DNA of 64,000 bases from Nitzschia sp. DOCU1. Lineage: Eukaryota > Bacillariophyta > Bacillariophyceae > Bacillariales > Bacillariaceae. The notes beneath the pieces were generated by a model. It was not told the origin of the DNA, did not search any database, and saw only the letters and a list, made by a program, of their open reading frames with translations. A program made the position numbers and the translations under genes. The DNA is taken from NCBI GenBank assembly GCA_951394045.1, contig OX595991.1, positions 1,674,001 to 1,738,000 on the forward strand. Direction: 5' to 3'. Positions 50,689-60,940 of the stretch are shown here, piece by piece. Position 1 is the first letter of the stretch. The number at the start of each line of letters is the position of its first letter.

Positions 50689-53600
50689 ATGTCCCTCGAC
50701 ATTAATGATCCCGTCCACGTCAACCGCGAAAACAAGCAACTCGAAGGTGTCGTGGCATTTTTGGGTGAAGTTCAATTCGCCGACGGGGATGACTGGGTCG
50801 GCGTTCGTTTGACGGGGGCCAGTGTGGGCCTGGGCAAAAATGACGGAAGTGTTCAGTCGGTCCAATACTTTGACTGTCCTCCCCAATGCGGACTCTTTGT
50901 CAAGCGAAATTTAGTCACCAAACGTCAGTTGACCAGATTGGAAGAATTGAGATTGAAACGAGAATTGGCGACTAGTAGTAGTGTGGAAACAGCAGCAGGT
51001 GGAGGGGGGCGAACTCCTGGACGAGCAACGACTCGAACAGGTGCTGCTGGGACGACGACGACTCCGTCCAGGCCTCCTGCTACTTCGACTACCACTCCAT
51101 CGTCGGCATCGGCGGGAGCAGCGAGTAATCGTCTCGAAGAAATTCGACAACGACGTGCACAACTGGCAGGGCGTACCCCCACGTCGTCTACAGGTTCCTT
51201 ATCGGGCTTGGCAGGGGGGGCTGGCGATGCTGCCAGTACCAGCTCGGCGGCAGCCGACTCGGCTGCTCCTGCTCCTTCGACGACAGCGGCCACGGCGGCG
51301 GCTACCGCACAACTTCAAACCCAAGTCGATCAATTACAAGCCCAGTTGCGAGCTAAAGACTCGGAACTCAATACTCTCAAGGAAGACTTGAAAAAGGCTC
51401 AGGACGAAGCTTCCACCAAGTCCAAGGAAATTTCAGATTTGCAAGAAAAGGTCCTGGCGGCACAAACGGAACAGCAAGCTTCTTCTACTACACCAATTGC
51501 TCCTCCGACTCCTTCCAAGGCTTCTAGTGCCTCCAATTTGCAAGAGGAATCCTTAAAACGGCAATTGGAAGAATTGCAAGCACAGTTCGATCACTTGGCG
51601 CAAGAATTCAAAGAAAACGAAAAATCGGCGCAGCAACAACTCGATCAGGAAAAAGAACAAGTCAAGACGTATCAAGTCGAACTTACCAAGGCCAGAGCAG
51701 AAAGTGAACAATTGCAAAAGGAAATGGCCAATCTGGTGGAACAATCCGAAGTTCGAGGTGCTTCGGATGCCTCGCACTATAAAGAACGAGCCAAACTGCA
51801 AGCCGAAGTGGCCAGTTTGAATCGACGAGTCGAACAACTCGAACTGGACAAGCAAGAATTAGAAAATTCAGTAGAAGAATTGGCACTGGATAAAGAACAG
51901 CTACAAGAAGAAAAAGAGGCATTGGAAGATCGTTATGAAGAATTGAAATTGGATACAGAAACAGCTCAAATGGAAGTGGAAGAGTTGCGGATGGAACTGG
52001 AACAAGCCAAAGTGTCGCATGAAATGCAATTACAAGCGGCGGCGGGTGTGAGTCCTACAAGTGCCGCAGCGGCAGCTGCCGCGGGTGCGGATAGTAGTGG
52101 CAGCAATGAAGCCCAAGACATTGCATCCAATCTAAGTATTCAAAATGCCCGTCTGCGTGAAGCATTGATTCGTCTCCGCGAACAATCGTCGGTCCAACAG
52201 ATGGATTTGTCAAGACAACTTCGTGCGGCTGAAAAACAAGCGGAAGAAGGCAAAGCCTTGATCAATGAACTCCAAACGCTGCGCAATCTCAAAACAGAAC
52301 TGGAAGAACAAATTTCGGATCTCAAGGATATGGTCGAACAAGGCAGTGCCTATGAAGTCATGGTAGAAGACTTGTCCGATCGGGTGCTTTCGTTGGAAGA
52401 AGAATTGGTAGCCAGTCAGCAAATGATTCGAGAATTGGAAGAGGCTGCAGATATTACGGCGGAAATGGAAGAAGTACAGGCAGAAGAGTTGAAGGCTTTG
52501 AATCGGGATTTGGAGGATCGGGAAACAATCATCAGGAACTTGGAAGAAGCCATCAAGATGTAAGTACTCGGGCGCGCAAGTGAATTTGGACGCTTGAATG
52601 AATCCGGTCATGACTCATATTCTGCTCATTGTTGTTTCGCTCGTCCGTCGCAGGCAACGCAAGCGGGAGGAAGACTTTCAACGGACCGTCAGCAACTACC
52701 GCGCGACGGTCGAGACTCTCAAGCAAGAAAAGAAGGCATTGTTGGAGCTCCAACAAGGCGGAGAAGGCGAAAAGAGCGACTTGGTCTCAGCTTCTCAAAA
52801 GGCGTTGGCCCGAGCGGCCCAGCTGGTTCAAGATGCCGCCGAAATGCGCAAACGCGAAGCTCAAGCCGCCATTGATCGTATTGATTCGCAAGTTCGAATG
52901 CACTTGGCGGAACGATTGGAGAGCATGCTGCCACCTAGCGTGGCCTCGGCAGAGGTTGCTTCCATCAAGGGAGAGCTTTTATTGTCCAAGGTGGTTGGAA
53001 AGGCATCATTGTCTTTGGATGGTATTGCCCGATCCTTTTCCAAGACGATTCGATTGCGGGCCTGGGAATGGAGGACGGACAAGGGAGGAGAGGAATCTGA
53101 CCAGTTCATTTCAGAGCCTATCCCGCTCACGGATGAACAGCAACAGATGGCGGCGACAATGATTCACCAGTCTGAAGTGGCTCATGTCGCCATTGATGTC
53201 AGCGGAGACCTGTTGTGGTTGCTTTCGGCGGGGCAATGGCCCGATATCGTTCCCCCAGAAGCATCGTCGGAACTCGGAGCAATCATGGGGCATTGTATGA
53301 ATGATTTGGACATGGTACTTGGAAATGTATTGAATACACTCAAGGAGGAGGGAGTTTTATCGCCACACCAGTCCAACATTGGAGCTTTCAAGCAGACTGT
53401 GATCAGTACCATGCAAAACTTGCGTTCTCACGTAGAGCACGATGGAGAATCTTTGGTCCCCATGCACTGGAAGCCCCCTGCCTTGAGGCTGTTCCGAGAC
53501 GCTTCGCGCGCCAAATACTCGAGTCTGGGTTGCTATGCAGCCGTTGCATCTGTGTTGAATTATGGGGATAGTATGAAAACGCCTGAAATGATCGAAAAGA

Positions 53601-55067
53601 CCAAGGTTCTGGTAGAAGCCCTCAAACGATTGTTGCGCAAATTGGATAAGGCTTCGGCGGAAGCTGCCAAGTCTTGTTTACGACTTGCTACATTGGATGT
53701 CCAAGATGATACTACCGTGGCTGATATATCGGGAGTTGCCGATCGCTGGAGAGCTGCCGCGGACGATCTGATGGGCAACATCTTCAATATGTTTGCGTCT
53801 GAGGAAGGAATTACCCCAGACCAGCTGCATTCATGTGAGGCCGCCGCCGATGAAGTTGTCCGTCTTGTGTCTCAATTTGCGGCAGTACTGCGGACCGCCA
53901 ACCTCAATGTCACCGAAGATCAGCGCTTCCACCCATTTTCGCCCGAAGTGGCTGATGTTTGGGAAAGTGTCACTTTGCTGGCACGATCGATTCGAGCCAA
54001 GGACGGTGACTCGGACGACGTCAACTACTTGCTCCGTGCTCGTGCCATTGAGCATAGCTTGGAACGCGCAGTGGAGAGGGAGCCCAAGTTGGCACTCGCC
54101 AATGCTAAGGTGGCAAGTCTCGAAAAGAGTTTGAGTCTACGATCCAAGGAGATCGCCGTTCAAAATACACGGTTGTCGGAATTGGAGAAGTTGTTGGCGA
54201 GAACGAGTGCGCAACCGGCAGCACGCATCAAGTCCGCCGAGATCACTTCATCGGAAGAAATCAACAATCTAAAGCAAGAAAACCGTGTGGTAAGTAGAAT
54301 TTGCACAGTCGTCCTCAGGTTTGTATGGAATGATTCTCTCACCACTATCACCTTGATTTCAGCTTACGGAAGCCATGGATGTTTTGCACCGCCAAGTCGA
54401 AGAGTATGAAAGTGAGATTCGATTCCTTAAAGACACGAAAAGTCCCGGAAAGAGTCGATCACGGACACCGCATAGAAGCTTCGCTGAGGCGAGCCGAGAG
54501 CACAGTCGAAGTGGAGATGGACTGCAAAGCATGTCCAACGAATCGCAAGCGGGCGCCTTTGAAGCGGCCCTCTTCCGCCCTGCACTTCAAGCGGCCCGTC
54601 GCGATGCGGCCCAATGGAGAGCAAAAGCAACGATTTCCACCTTGCTGGAGCTACCTCCTTTGAATGTCCCGGCACTCAAGTCAGATGGAGAAGAAAAGAC
54701 CGCTGACGAGGACATGAGTCCATTTATGCAATTGTCGTCGGCACTGGCCAACTATCGCCACCAGACAGCTTCAATCAAAGTCGTCGATCTGACCAACCCC
54801 TCCACTAGCAAGTCTCCTCGAGCCGAACTTTATTCGATGATCCTGAAGAAAGCTTCTGCTGCTCAGCAGCTGGACGAAGCGGCGGCATCGGCCCGGCAAT
54901 GGCTCGAACGCCATGGTTCAGTAACCATCAAGGCTTCCACCAATACTCCTGGTGGGGGGCCCTTGTTCGGACGAGTCAAATTTGCTGGACCCGATCCGGT
55001 CAAGAGAATTGCGACTGCTACAACTTTGGAGGACTTGCATCGCCTACAACTACACATGGTTCGATAA
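50689..55067 (+). CDS. DCTN1: Dynactin subunit 1 (p150-Glued)
   Basis: Three exons, 50689-52559, 52654-54289 and 54363-55067, with introns of 94 nt (GTAAGT..CGCAG, phase 2) and 73 nt (GTAAGT..TTTCAG, phase 0), giving 1403 residues. The N-terminal CAP-Gly domain (about 8-75; FADGDDWVGVRLTG) would bind the EEY/F tails of alpha-tubulin and EB proteins. The usual GKNDGS motif is present. A Ser/Thr/Ala-rich basic region (about 85-205) precedes a long coiled coil (about 205-480) and the central dynactin domain, which straddles the first intron, with further coiled coil near the end. It is the dynein-activating microtubule-binding arm of dynactin. Poly-Ala/Thr tracts are local expansions. Confidence 0.92.
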
Positions 55068-55357
55068 GTTAAGAAATTTATTAAAACGAGGACATAGAAC
55101 GAATGACCGATACGGCGAGTGGTCAATTCACAACTTTTCTATCAGATAAGGGAAGCACACGCAGTTCACGTGCTGCAACGAACATAGCTTGCACGCTGCG
55201 CTTGCCAAAACAAAGCAACAAAACTCTTAATGTTTGAAGTTCCACGGTCGTGCTCTAAAGTTTAAATTATTCAGAGAGGCATCCATGATAGGAACGCCTC
55301 ATGTTCTCCAGCAATCAGATGATTCCAAAGCGGTCATTTCCCAAGATTCCATAGAAT

Positions 55358-55606
55358 TTACTCGTCGTCCTCGCCAGGAGCCGGACCGGGGTCCTTGGCC
55401 AGGGCCGAGAATGTCTTGACGAACTTTGCGTAGTCGATTTTGCCACCGCCACCAGCGTCGCTGATCAGGGCATCGGCCTCTTTATCGGAGTATTTCTCAC
55501 CCATGGTGGTCAACATTCGTTTCAACTCGTCAGCCGGGATTGTGGCACCTCCATCCGGCGTAAGTGTTCGGAAGGCCTCGATGACCTCTTCTTCGCTGAC
55601 CGGCAT
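55358..55606 (-). CDS. Small EF-hand protein, half-calmodulin size
   Basis: 82 residues in one exon. It resembles the C-terminal lobe of calmodulin or myosin light chains: EEEVIEAFRTL as entering helix, GGATIPADELKRMLTTMG as the first degenerate hand, YSDKEADALISDAGGG, then GKIDYAKFVKTF as the second loop. Several calcium ligands are replaced by Gly or Ala, so calcium binding is doubtful. Length is half of a normal two-lobe protein. Either it is a genuine single-lobe light-chain-like protein or an upstream exon on the minus strand is missing; none was found with a good splice junction. The tail (KDPGPAPGEDDE) is acidic. Confidence 0.68.
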   Translation of the reverse strand: MPVSEEEVIEAFRTLTPDGGATIPADELKRMLTTMGEKYSDKEADALISDAGGGGKIDYAKFVKTFSALAKDPGPAPGEDDE

Positions 55607-56178
55607 GATGAACTATTGAATGAGTGAATTTCAAAACAACTGCACTTGATTGTCCTGTCGTCGAAACGCTGCAGGCAGAAACTGTGGACGCTATCTTGGT
55701 GTGGATCGTCCATAGCTTGGAAGACGATCAAAAGATCGATCTTGCAAGAAGGGTCATCGCCGCGCGGATTTCGGTCATCTTTGTGACTTTTGACTCCTTC
55801 GACCTTTAAAATATCATCCAGCGGACGATGGCAAGGCCATCTTCTCAAAACCTCCGGGTTCTTAGATGTGTGTCATGACCCCTTTAGGATCTCAGCACTC
55901 ATTGAACCAAATTAGTACTATCTCTAACAAAGATACGTATGCCGTGGCTATTTCTCTTAGGGGGTACGAAAGCTTCGCTCGTCAGGCCCTATCACAGAGT
56001 ACCAACGCCATACGTACAGCGCTGGCAAGCTTTGTTTGGCGCACTTGCGAACATAACCGTGGGGTTATTTTTAGCGAAGAACACAGTTGCAAGTTTGTGG
56101 TTTCACAGTTTTCGGAAGTGTCGGCCCACTTGTTCGTTCAAAGAATCCGGCCGCAAAGATAAAAGCACAGTTTCCACC
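55607..56178. promoter_or_regulatory. Divergent promoter region (EF-hand / VWA)
   Basis: 572 bases between divergent genes. The VWA frame is open upstream to an ATG at 55939, giving 80 extra residues; the downstream ATG at 56179 (CCACCATG) has the better context. Confidence 0.4.
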
Positions 56179-57840
56179 ATGTATCGTCAACATTCTCATC
56201 AACCCCCGATCCCCACGGTTGTGGAAGCGGAGATCAATATGAACGACGGCGGATACGACGACCGAAGTTTGGGCTTGACGCGGGGTCCTTCCCAGTATCA
56301 AAGCTTCCGTGAAGAACAACACCGTGGTGCGATTCCACGACAGCTGCAGCATCCGGAATTCAGCATAGCACCATCACAGGCTGATCCATACTATCAAGGA
56401 GGTCCATCACAGGTAGATCCATATTATAGAGAGGCGCAGGTTGATCCTCATTATGGAGGTGGATACCAAGGTGATCCTTATGATGAAAGGGCTCCGTCGC
56501 AGGGAAATCTTTACCACAACCAGGGGCCTCCGCAGGCCGATCTTTATCAAGCACGCGCTCCGTCACGGTCTGATCTCCACAACCGAGGGAGACAACTATC
56601 GACACCAAGCCTGGTAAAGGCAAAATCTGCGTATTTGATTGACGAACAAAAAATGGACCTTTTAGAAATGGGCTTTCCACGCGGGTTGGCGTTGGAGTTA
56701 GGCAAGAACCGAGCTCTATTTCCTGCGAGGTTCTGGATTTTGGACAACTCTGGGTCCATGTTGCATAACGATGGGCATACGATTCGAGGAACAGCCAGCG
56801 TTCCCTGCACTCGATGGAATGAGTTGCAAGAGACCGTGTTATACCATGCCGAACTCGCAGCTGTTTTGCAGGCGACATCGCATTTCCGCATGCTCAACGA
56901 TCCAGGTGTTAGAGTGGGGCCCCAAGAATTTAGTATAGCTGCCGAGGGCAAAACCGCTCGAGAAGAAATTCAACAGGTCCGGACTTATATGCAGAATACC
57001 AAGCCGTTCGGAGCGACGCCTTTGACAGACCATCTGTATGATATTGCTGATCGCATTGCGGAAATGGAACCCATGATGCGTGAAAGGGGGTTTAGTGCAG
57101 TGCTGATTATTGCCACGGATGGAATGCCGACGTCGCCTGAAGGTGAAACGAGTGACGCGATTAACAACGAATTCATCAATGCCTTGTCTCGGCTTCAAAC
57201 TCTGCCAGGTACGAATGATGCGATCGAGAATTGTGCTTTGATTAGCGTGGGATGGACTCATTTTTCTATTTATCTTCTTGTATATGCTGCAGTCTGGGTT
57301 GTTGTTCGTTTGTGCACCGATGAACAAGCGGTGGTAGATTTCTACAATGCTCTGGACAATGTTTTGGAGCTTCCTTTGGAAGTATTAGACGACCATATAA
57401 ATGAAGCCAAAGAAATTCACCAATTCAACCCTTGGCTAAACTATGCGCTTCCACTCCATCGATGTAAGTGGCAAAGTTCAAAATTATGCATTCGGTGCGA
57501 TTGCGTATCTGACCTCGTTCCTCGTTCTACATTAGGCCGTGAGATTGGATATCAACATCGTATCTTTGACTTGTTAGACGAAAGACCCTTAAACAAGGAC
57601 GAAGTGAAAGAATTCTGCTGTGTATTATTGGGAGAAGATCATTTTATCAATTTCACAGATGTCCATGCCAACTGGAATGATTTCATCAAAGCTTTAACGA
57701 ATGCCTTGAAGCAGGAGAAACCCCACTACAATCCGTTGACATCGAAAGTGGGACCTTGGATCGATGTGGCACAGTTGAAAAAGTCGTTTGGAGGAGGTAT
57801 CCTAGGGAAAGTATTCAAACGCGGTTCTGTCAGGCGATGA
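56179..57840 (+). CDS. VWA (von Willebrand A) domain protein with N-terminal DPYY-type repeats
   Basis: Three exons, 56179-57208, 57293-57463 and 57536-57840, with introns of 84 nt (GTACGA..CTGCAG, phase 1) and 72 nt (GTAAGT..ATTAG, phase 1), giving 501 residues. Residues about 63-130 hold imperfect repeats of P-S-Q-x-D-P-Y-Y type. A short helical segment (MDLLEMGFPRGLALELGKN) precedes the VWA domain with an intact metal site: D189-N-S-G-S193, FGATPLTDHLY and IIATDGMPT. After splicing the frame reads TLPVWVVVRLCTDEQAVVDF and HRCREIGYQHRIFDLLDER, a family pattern I associate with diatom VWA proteins. There is no signal peptide or membrane helix, so it is intracellular. Partner unknown. Confidence 0.82.
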   Translation: MYRQHSHQPPIPTVVEAEINMNDGGYDDRSLGLTRGPSQYQSFREEQHRGAIPRQLQHPEFSIAPSQADPYYQGGPSQVDPYYREAQVDPHYGGGYQGDPYDERAPSQGNLYHNQGPPQADLYQARAPSRSDLHNRGRQLSTPSLVKAKSAYLIDEQKMDLLEMGFPRGLALELGKNRALFPARFWILDNSGSMLHNDGHTIRGTASVPCTRWNELQETVLYHAELAAVLQATSHFRMLNDPGVRVGPQEFSIAAEGKTAREEIQQVRTYMQNTKPFGATPLTDHLYDIADRIAEMEPMMRERGFSAVLIIATDGMPTSPEGETSDAINNEFINALSRLQTLPGTNDAIENCALISVGWTHFSIYLLVYAAVWVVVRLCTDEQAVVDFYNALDNVLELPLEVLDDHINEAKEIHQFNPWLNYALPLHRCKWQSSKLCIRCDCVSDLVPRSTLGREIGYQHRIFDLLDERPLNKDEVKEFCCVLLGEDHFINFTDVHANWNDFIKALTNALKQEKPHYNPLTSKVGPWIDVAQLKKSFGGGILGKVFKRGSVRR

Positions 57841-58626
57841 GATGGTAACTGTGTGGACCGAAGAGCAATGGCTATCTTTTTCTACTGCAAATAGATTTTG
57901 TCGCAACTTCTTCCCGAAAGGCGTCGATACTATCTACTGCTACTTCTACTCTAGTCTAGGCAACGTGGCAACTCTAATGCGTAAACAATAGTCATTGTTC
58001 CAAGCCTGAACCATCAACGTTGGCCCAAGACATGAAACAGGGTACAAGAGCATACTATAGCGGACCGCCAGTAGTAGATAGTTCGAGTATCGAGTCCAAG
58101 GTTAACCAAGGGGGCCAACGAACGGAAGGCGAGTTGAGCGCGCGGGCACGTGGCCAAAGGTAGAGAAAGACACACGCACAACACACCGAAAGACTAAAAC
58201 GACTAAATTTCGGTCTTTTTCGTTGCCCCAAACTGGCACGTTCTTGTCAGTACCGCATTGAACGTGAGCGAACACAACTCTCCATTACGCTGGTACAAAC
58301 TCTACCTACGAGTGGCGTTCGTAAACAAAAAGAAACAATCGTTGTTGGCCAACAACAAAGATGAGCACCACTCACATTGTCGACAAACCTTCACTCTAGT
58401 GGGTTTTGCGTCGTCTAGAAATTGAAACTTGAGCAAGGACACTTTTCTGATTGCTTATAGTCCACAGTGTTGTTTGAGAAGCCCCCTGAGTGGCAACTGG
58501 AAAAGTAGATCTCAAACTTTGATTGAAATCAAAGTTGTTGAGACAAAAGCGAAGCAAATTGAAGTGCCGCATCGCTCTTTTTGTCCAGTCATTGTACAGA
58601 AACCGCAGCAGAGCAATATATAAACC
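57841..58626. promoter_or_regulatory. Intergenic region, 786 bases
   Basis: Lies between two plus-strand genes. A short frame at 58429-58623 just upstream of the phosphatase lacks an ATG of good context and motif support. No RNA gene is recognised. Confidence 0.35.
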
Positions 58627-60526
58627 ATGGGAACGTACTTGTCCACACCGGTCACTGAGAAATGTGAAGAGTCGGGTGAGAGCTTAGACTGTCCAGATGT
58701 CCCGTGCGCCTGGGGTGTGGTGGATATGCAGGGCTGGCGAAAAGGCATGGAAGATGCCCATGTTGCTGTAACGGACATTTCCTTACCGAACAGTACGGAC
58801 GATGGGGGAAAGAGTCACTCAGACGCAAAAGTATTCGGCGTCTTCGATGGACATGGAGGAGCCGAAGTTGCTCGGTTTTGTTCCTTATATTTAGTGTCGG
58901 TCCTCACTCAACAAGAGGCTTGGAAGAAGGGAAATTTGACTGATCTTAAGGGAGACGGAGCAAAGCATTTGAGTGGCACGGAAGCGGCGGGCTCAGATGT
59001 AGGAGAAGCCCTGAGATCAGCTTTTCATGCGCTAGATCGTATGATTGCTGATGTTGATCGGCGGTGAGTATAACGTTTTCCAGATGACCCGATTTCACTT
59101 GGCGTGTATTGTCGTGTCTCACATGGCTGCGCGTACTATGCTTGCTTGATGTTCAGCGAGGAGATCGGAATGCTTCGAAATTCAAAACCTCAGACTGGAG
59201 AGCGACGAGAGGCTATATCCATTCCGGACCCTGTTCCTGTCAAGGGAATTCCACCAGCGCCCAACACAGTTCAGCCGGTGAGTCTGGCTACGAGCAGCAG
59301 CGATGACGAAGGTGGTCCATCGACGAGTGATGACGACGATAAAAAGGAATCGGCAAGTGCGATTAATGCTGCCCCAGGCGCTACGGAAGAGGCGAGGGAA
59401 ATGGTAGAGGAAGCAGTCGGAGATGACGACAGCCTCGAGGCCGTTGGGAAGGAAGAAGCGGCGGCGCAGGACCGTGATATGATGGACGAAAACGATGGCC
59501 CGGATACGGCACCGACAGAAATATTGGAAGTGGATGCTTCCAACACCACCAAGGTTACTGCTATGTTTCAAAAGATTCTATCGCTAGGTACACAGGGTGG
59601 CCAAGTTATTTTAAAGGTCGGGGCGGGTGACAATCCCTCGGATCCGAAGGGTTCTCTGGCCATTGCAGCAATCCCACCGGCTCGACACTCCCCCGCCAAC
59701 CCCACTATTATACACAACGGACGAATGGTAGGTTGTTTGAATAATCGACACTGTACTGTGGTTGGCTCCGTTTCTGACGTGACTCTTTCCACAGATATGT
59801 AACCTTCCAGACCACGCAATTCACGCTGGGGCAACCGCAATCGTAGCAGTTCTGACGGGGAGAGTTCTTACAGTCGCAAACGCAGGAGACTCGCGAGCAG
59901 TGATGTGTAGGGCCAATGGAGAGACGTTGGCTTTGAGTTTTGATCACAAGCCGCACCAAGATGTCGAGCTGAACAGAATTACCAAGGCCGGTGGGTTTGT
60001 CAACCAATTTGGTAGAGTGAATGGAAATCTGAACCTGTCACGGTCGATTGGAGATTTGAAGTACAAACAAGTTCCGGGTGTGCCCCCAGCGGAACAAATA
60101 ATTACATCGGAACCCGACATTGTTCAGTAAGTTGTTGTGTGTGAGTTGGGAACTGAGAAGACCATCCGTGAACTCAATTTGTTGTTTCTCGCTTGCTTCG
60201 CCAGAGTGCTGGTGGAACCAGACGATGAATTTATCATTCTTGGGTGTGATGGTATCTGGGACTGTTTAACAAACGAAAATGCAGTGAAGTATGTACGAGA
60301 CCGCATTGATGCGAAATCTCCAGCAGCCATTGGCAAGGAAATGTTGGACGACATTCTCAGCGAAGATCCTCGTGTAACTCAAGGAATTGGAGGGGATAAC
60401 ATGACAATTATGATTATCGACCTGCAACCGTCCACCAGGAAGTGGCGAACAGACCCTCAACCGACTCCAGAAGCAGAAGGAGAGGCCAAACCGGAAGACG
60501 TAGCAATGCCAGCTAACGCCGAATAA
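58627..60526 (+). CDS. PP2C-family (PPM) Ser/Thr phosphatase with acidic insert
   Basis: Four exons, 58627-59063, 59157-59727, 59795-60126 and 60205-60526, with introns of 93, 67, 68 and 78 nt, giving 553 residues. The N-terminus MGTYLSTP is a good N-myristoylation signal. Catalytic motifs are WGVVDMQGWRKGMEDAH, VFGVFDGHGGAEVARF, ANAGDSRAVMC, LNLSRSIGD, GCDGIWDCL and GGDNMTIMII, so the metal-binding acids are all present. An acidic, Ser/Glu-rich insert (about 180-270) separates the DGHGG and AGDS parts, like PPM1G of animals and related plant enzymes. The tail after the domain is Pro/Glu-rich. It dephosphorylates Ser/Thr with Mn2+/Mg2+; membrane attachment by myristate is inferred. Confidence 0.92.
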
Positions 60527-60940
60527 CTTATAGTAGCAATTCCAAAGAGAATGTTAATCATTGGAAGTATTATTAGTGATGTGATCATCTCATAGCTCAC
60601 AAGCGACCACTGGCGTTAGGGCACTTGGCTTGTGTAGTAGCTTCTTCCTAGTAGTAGAAACATCGTGATACCCTATGTTCAGAATTCTTCTAGAGAAGGA
60701 ATTTGGAATCCTGTGACCGATGCGCCGAGTTCCTCGTGGTATGAGCCCGCGCGCGCTCGGAGGTCGCACGCTGACGGACGGTTGGCAGCAGACGTGCCGA
60801 CCGCCTCACACCGACCGCAATTGACGCAAGAAGGAAGATGTCGATCCTTAGTGCACGTTTCCGCTCAAACGTTGGCACTGTTATTGTCGTTAGCATTGCA
60901 ATAACAACTTGCATCGTACTCATAGCTACAAAACTGCAAG
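60527..60940. promoter_or_regulatory. Intergenic region upstream of AspRS
   Basis: 414 bases. An ATG at 60838 opens a different frame that overlaps the AspRS start and could be an upstream ORF. Nothing else is seen. Confidence 0.35.

Noticed and set aside
57209..57292. Reading 57209-57292 as coding in the VWA gene
   Set aside because: The segment has clean splice signals, and removal gives the sequence TLPVWVVVRLCTDE, which fits the fold better; retained only as a possible alternative isoform.
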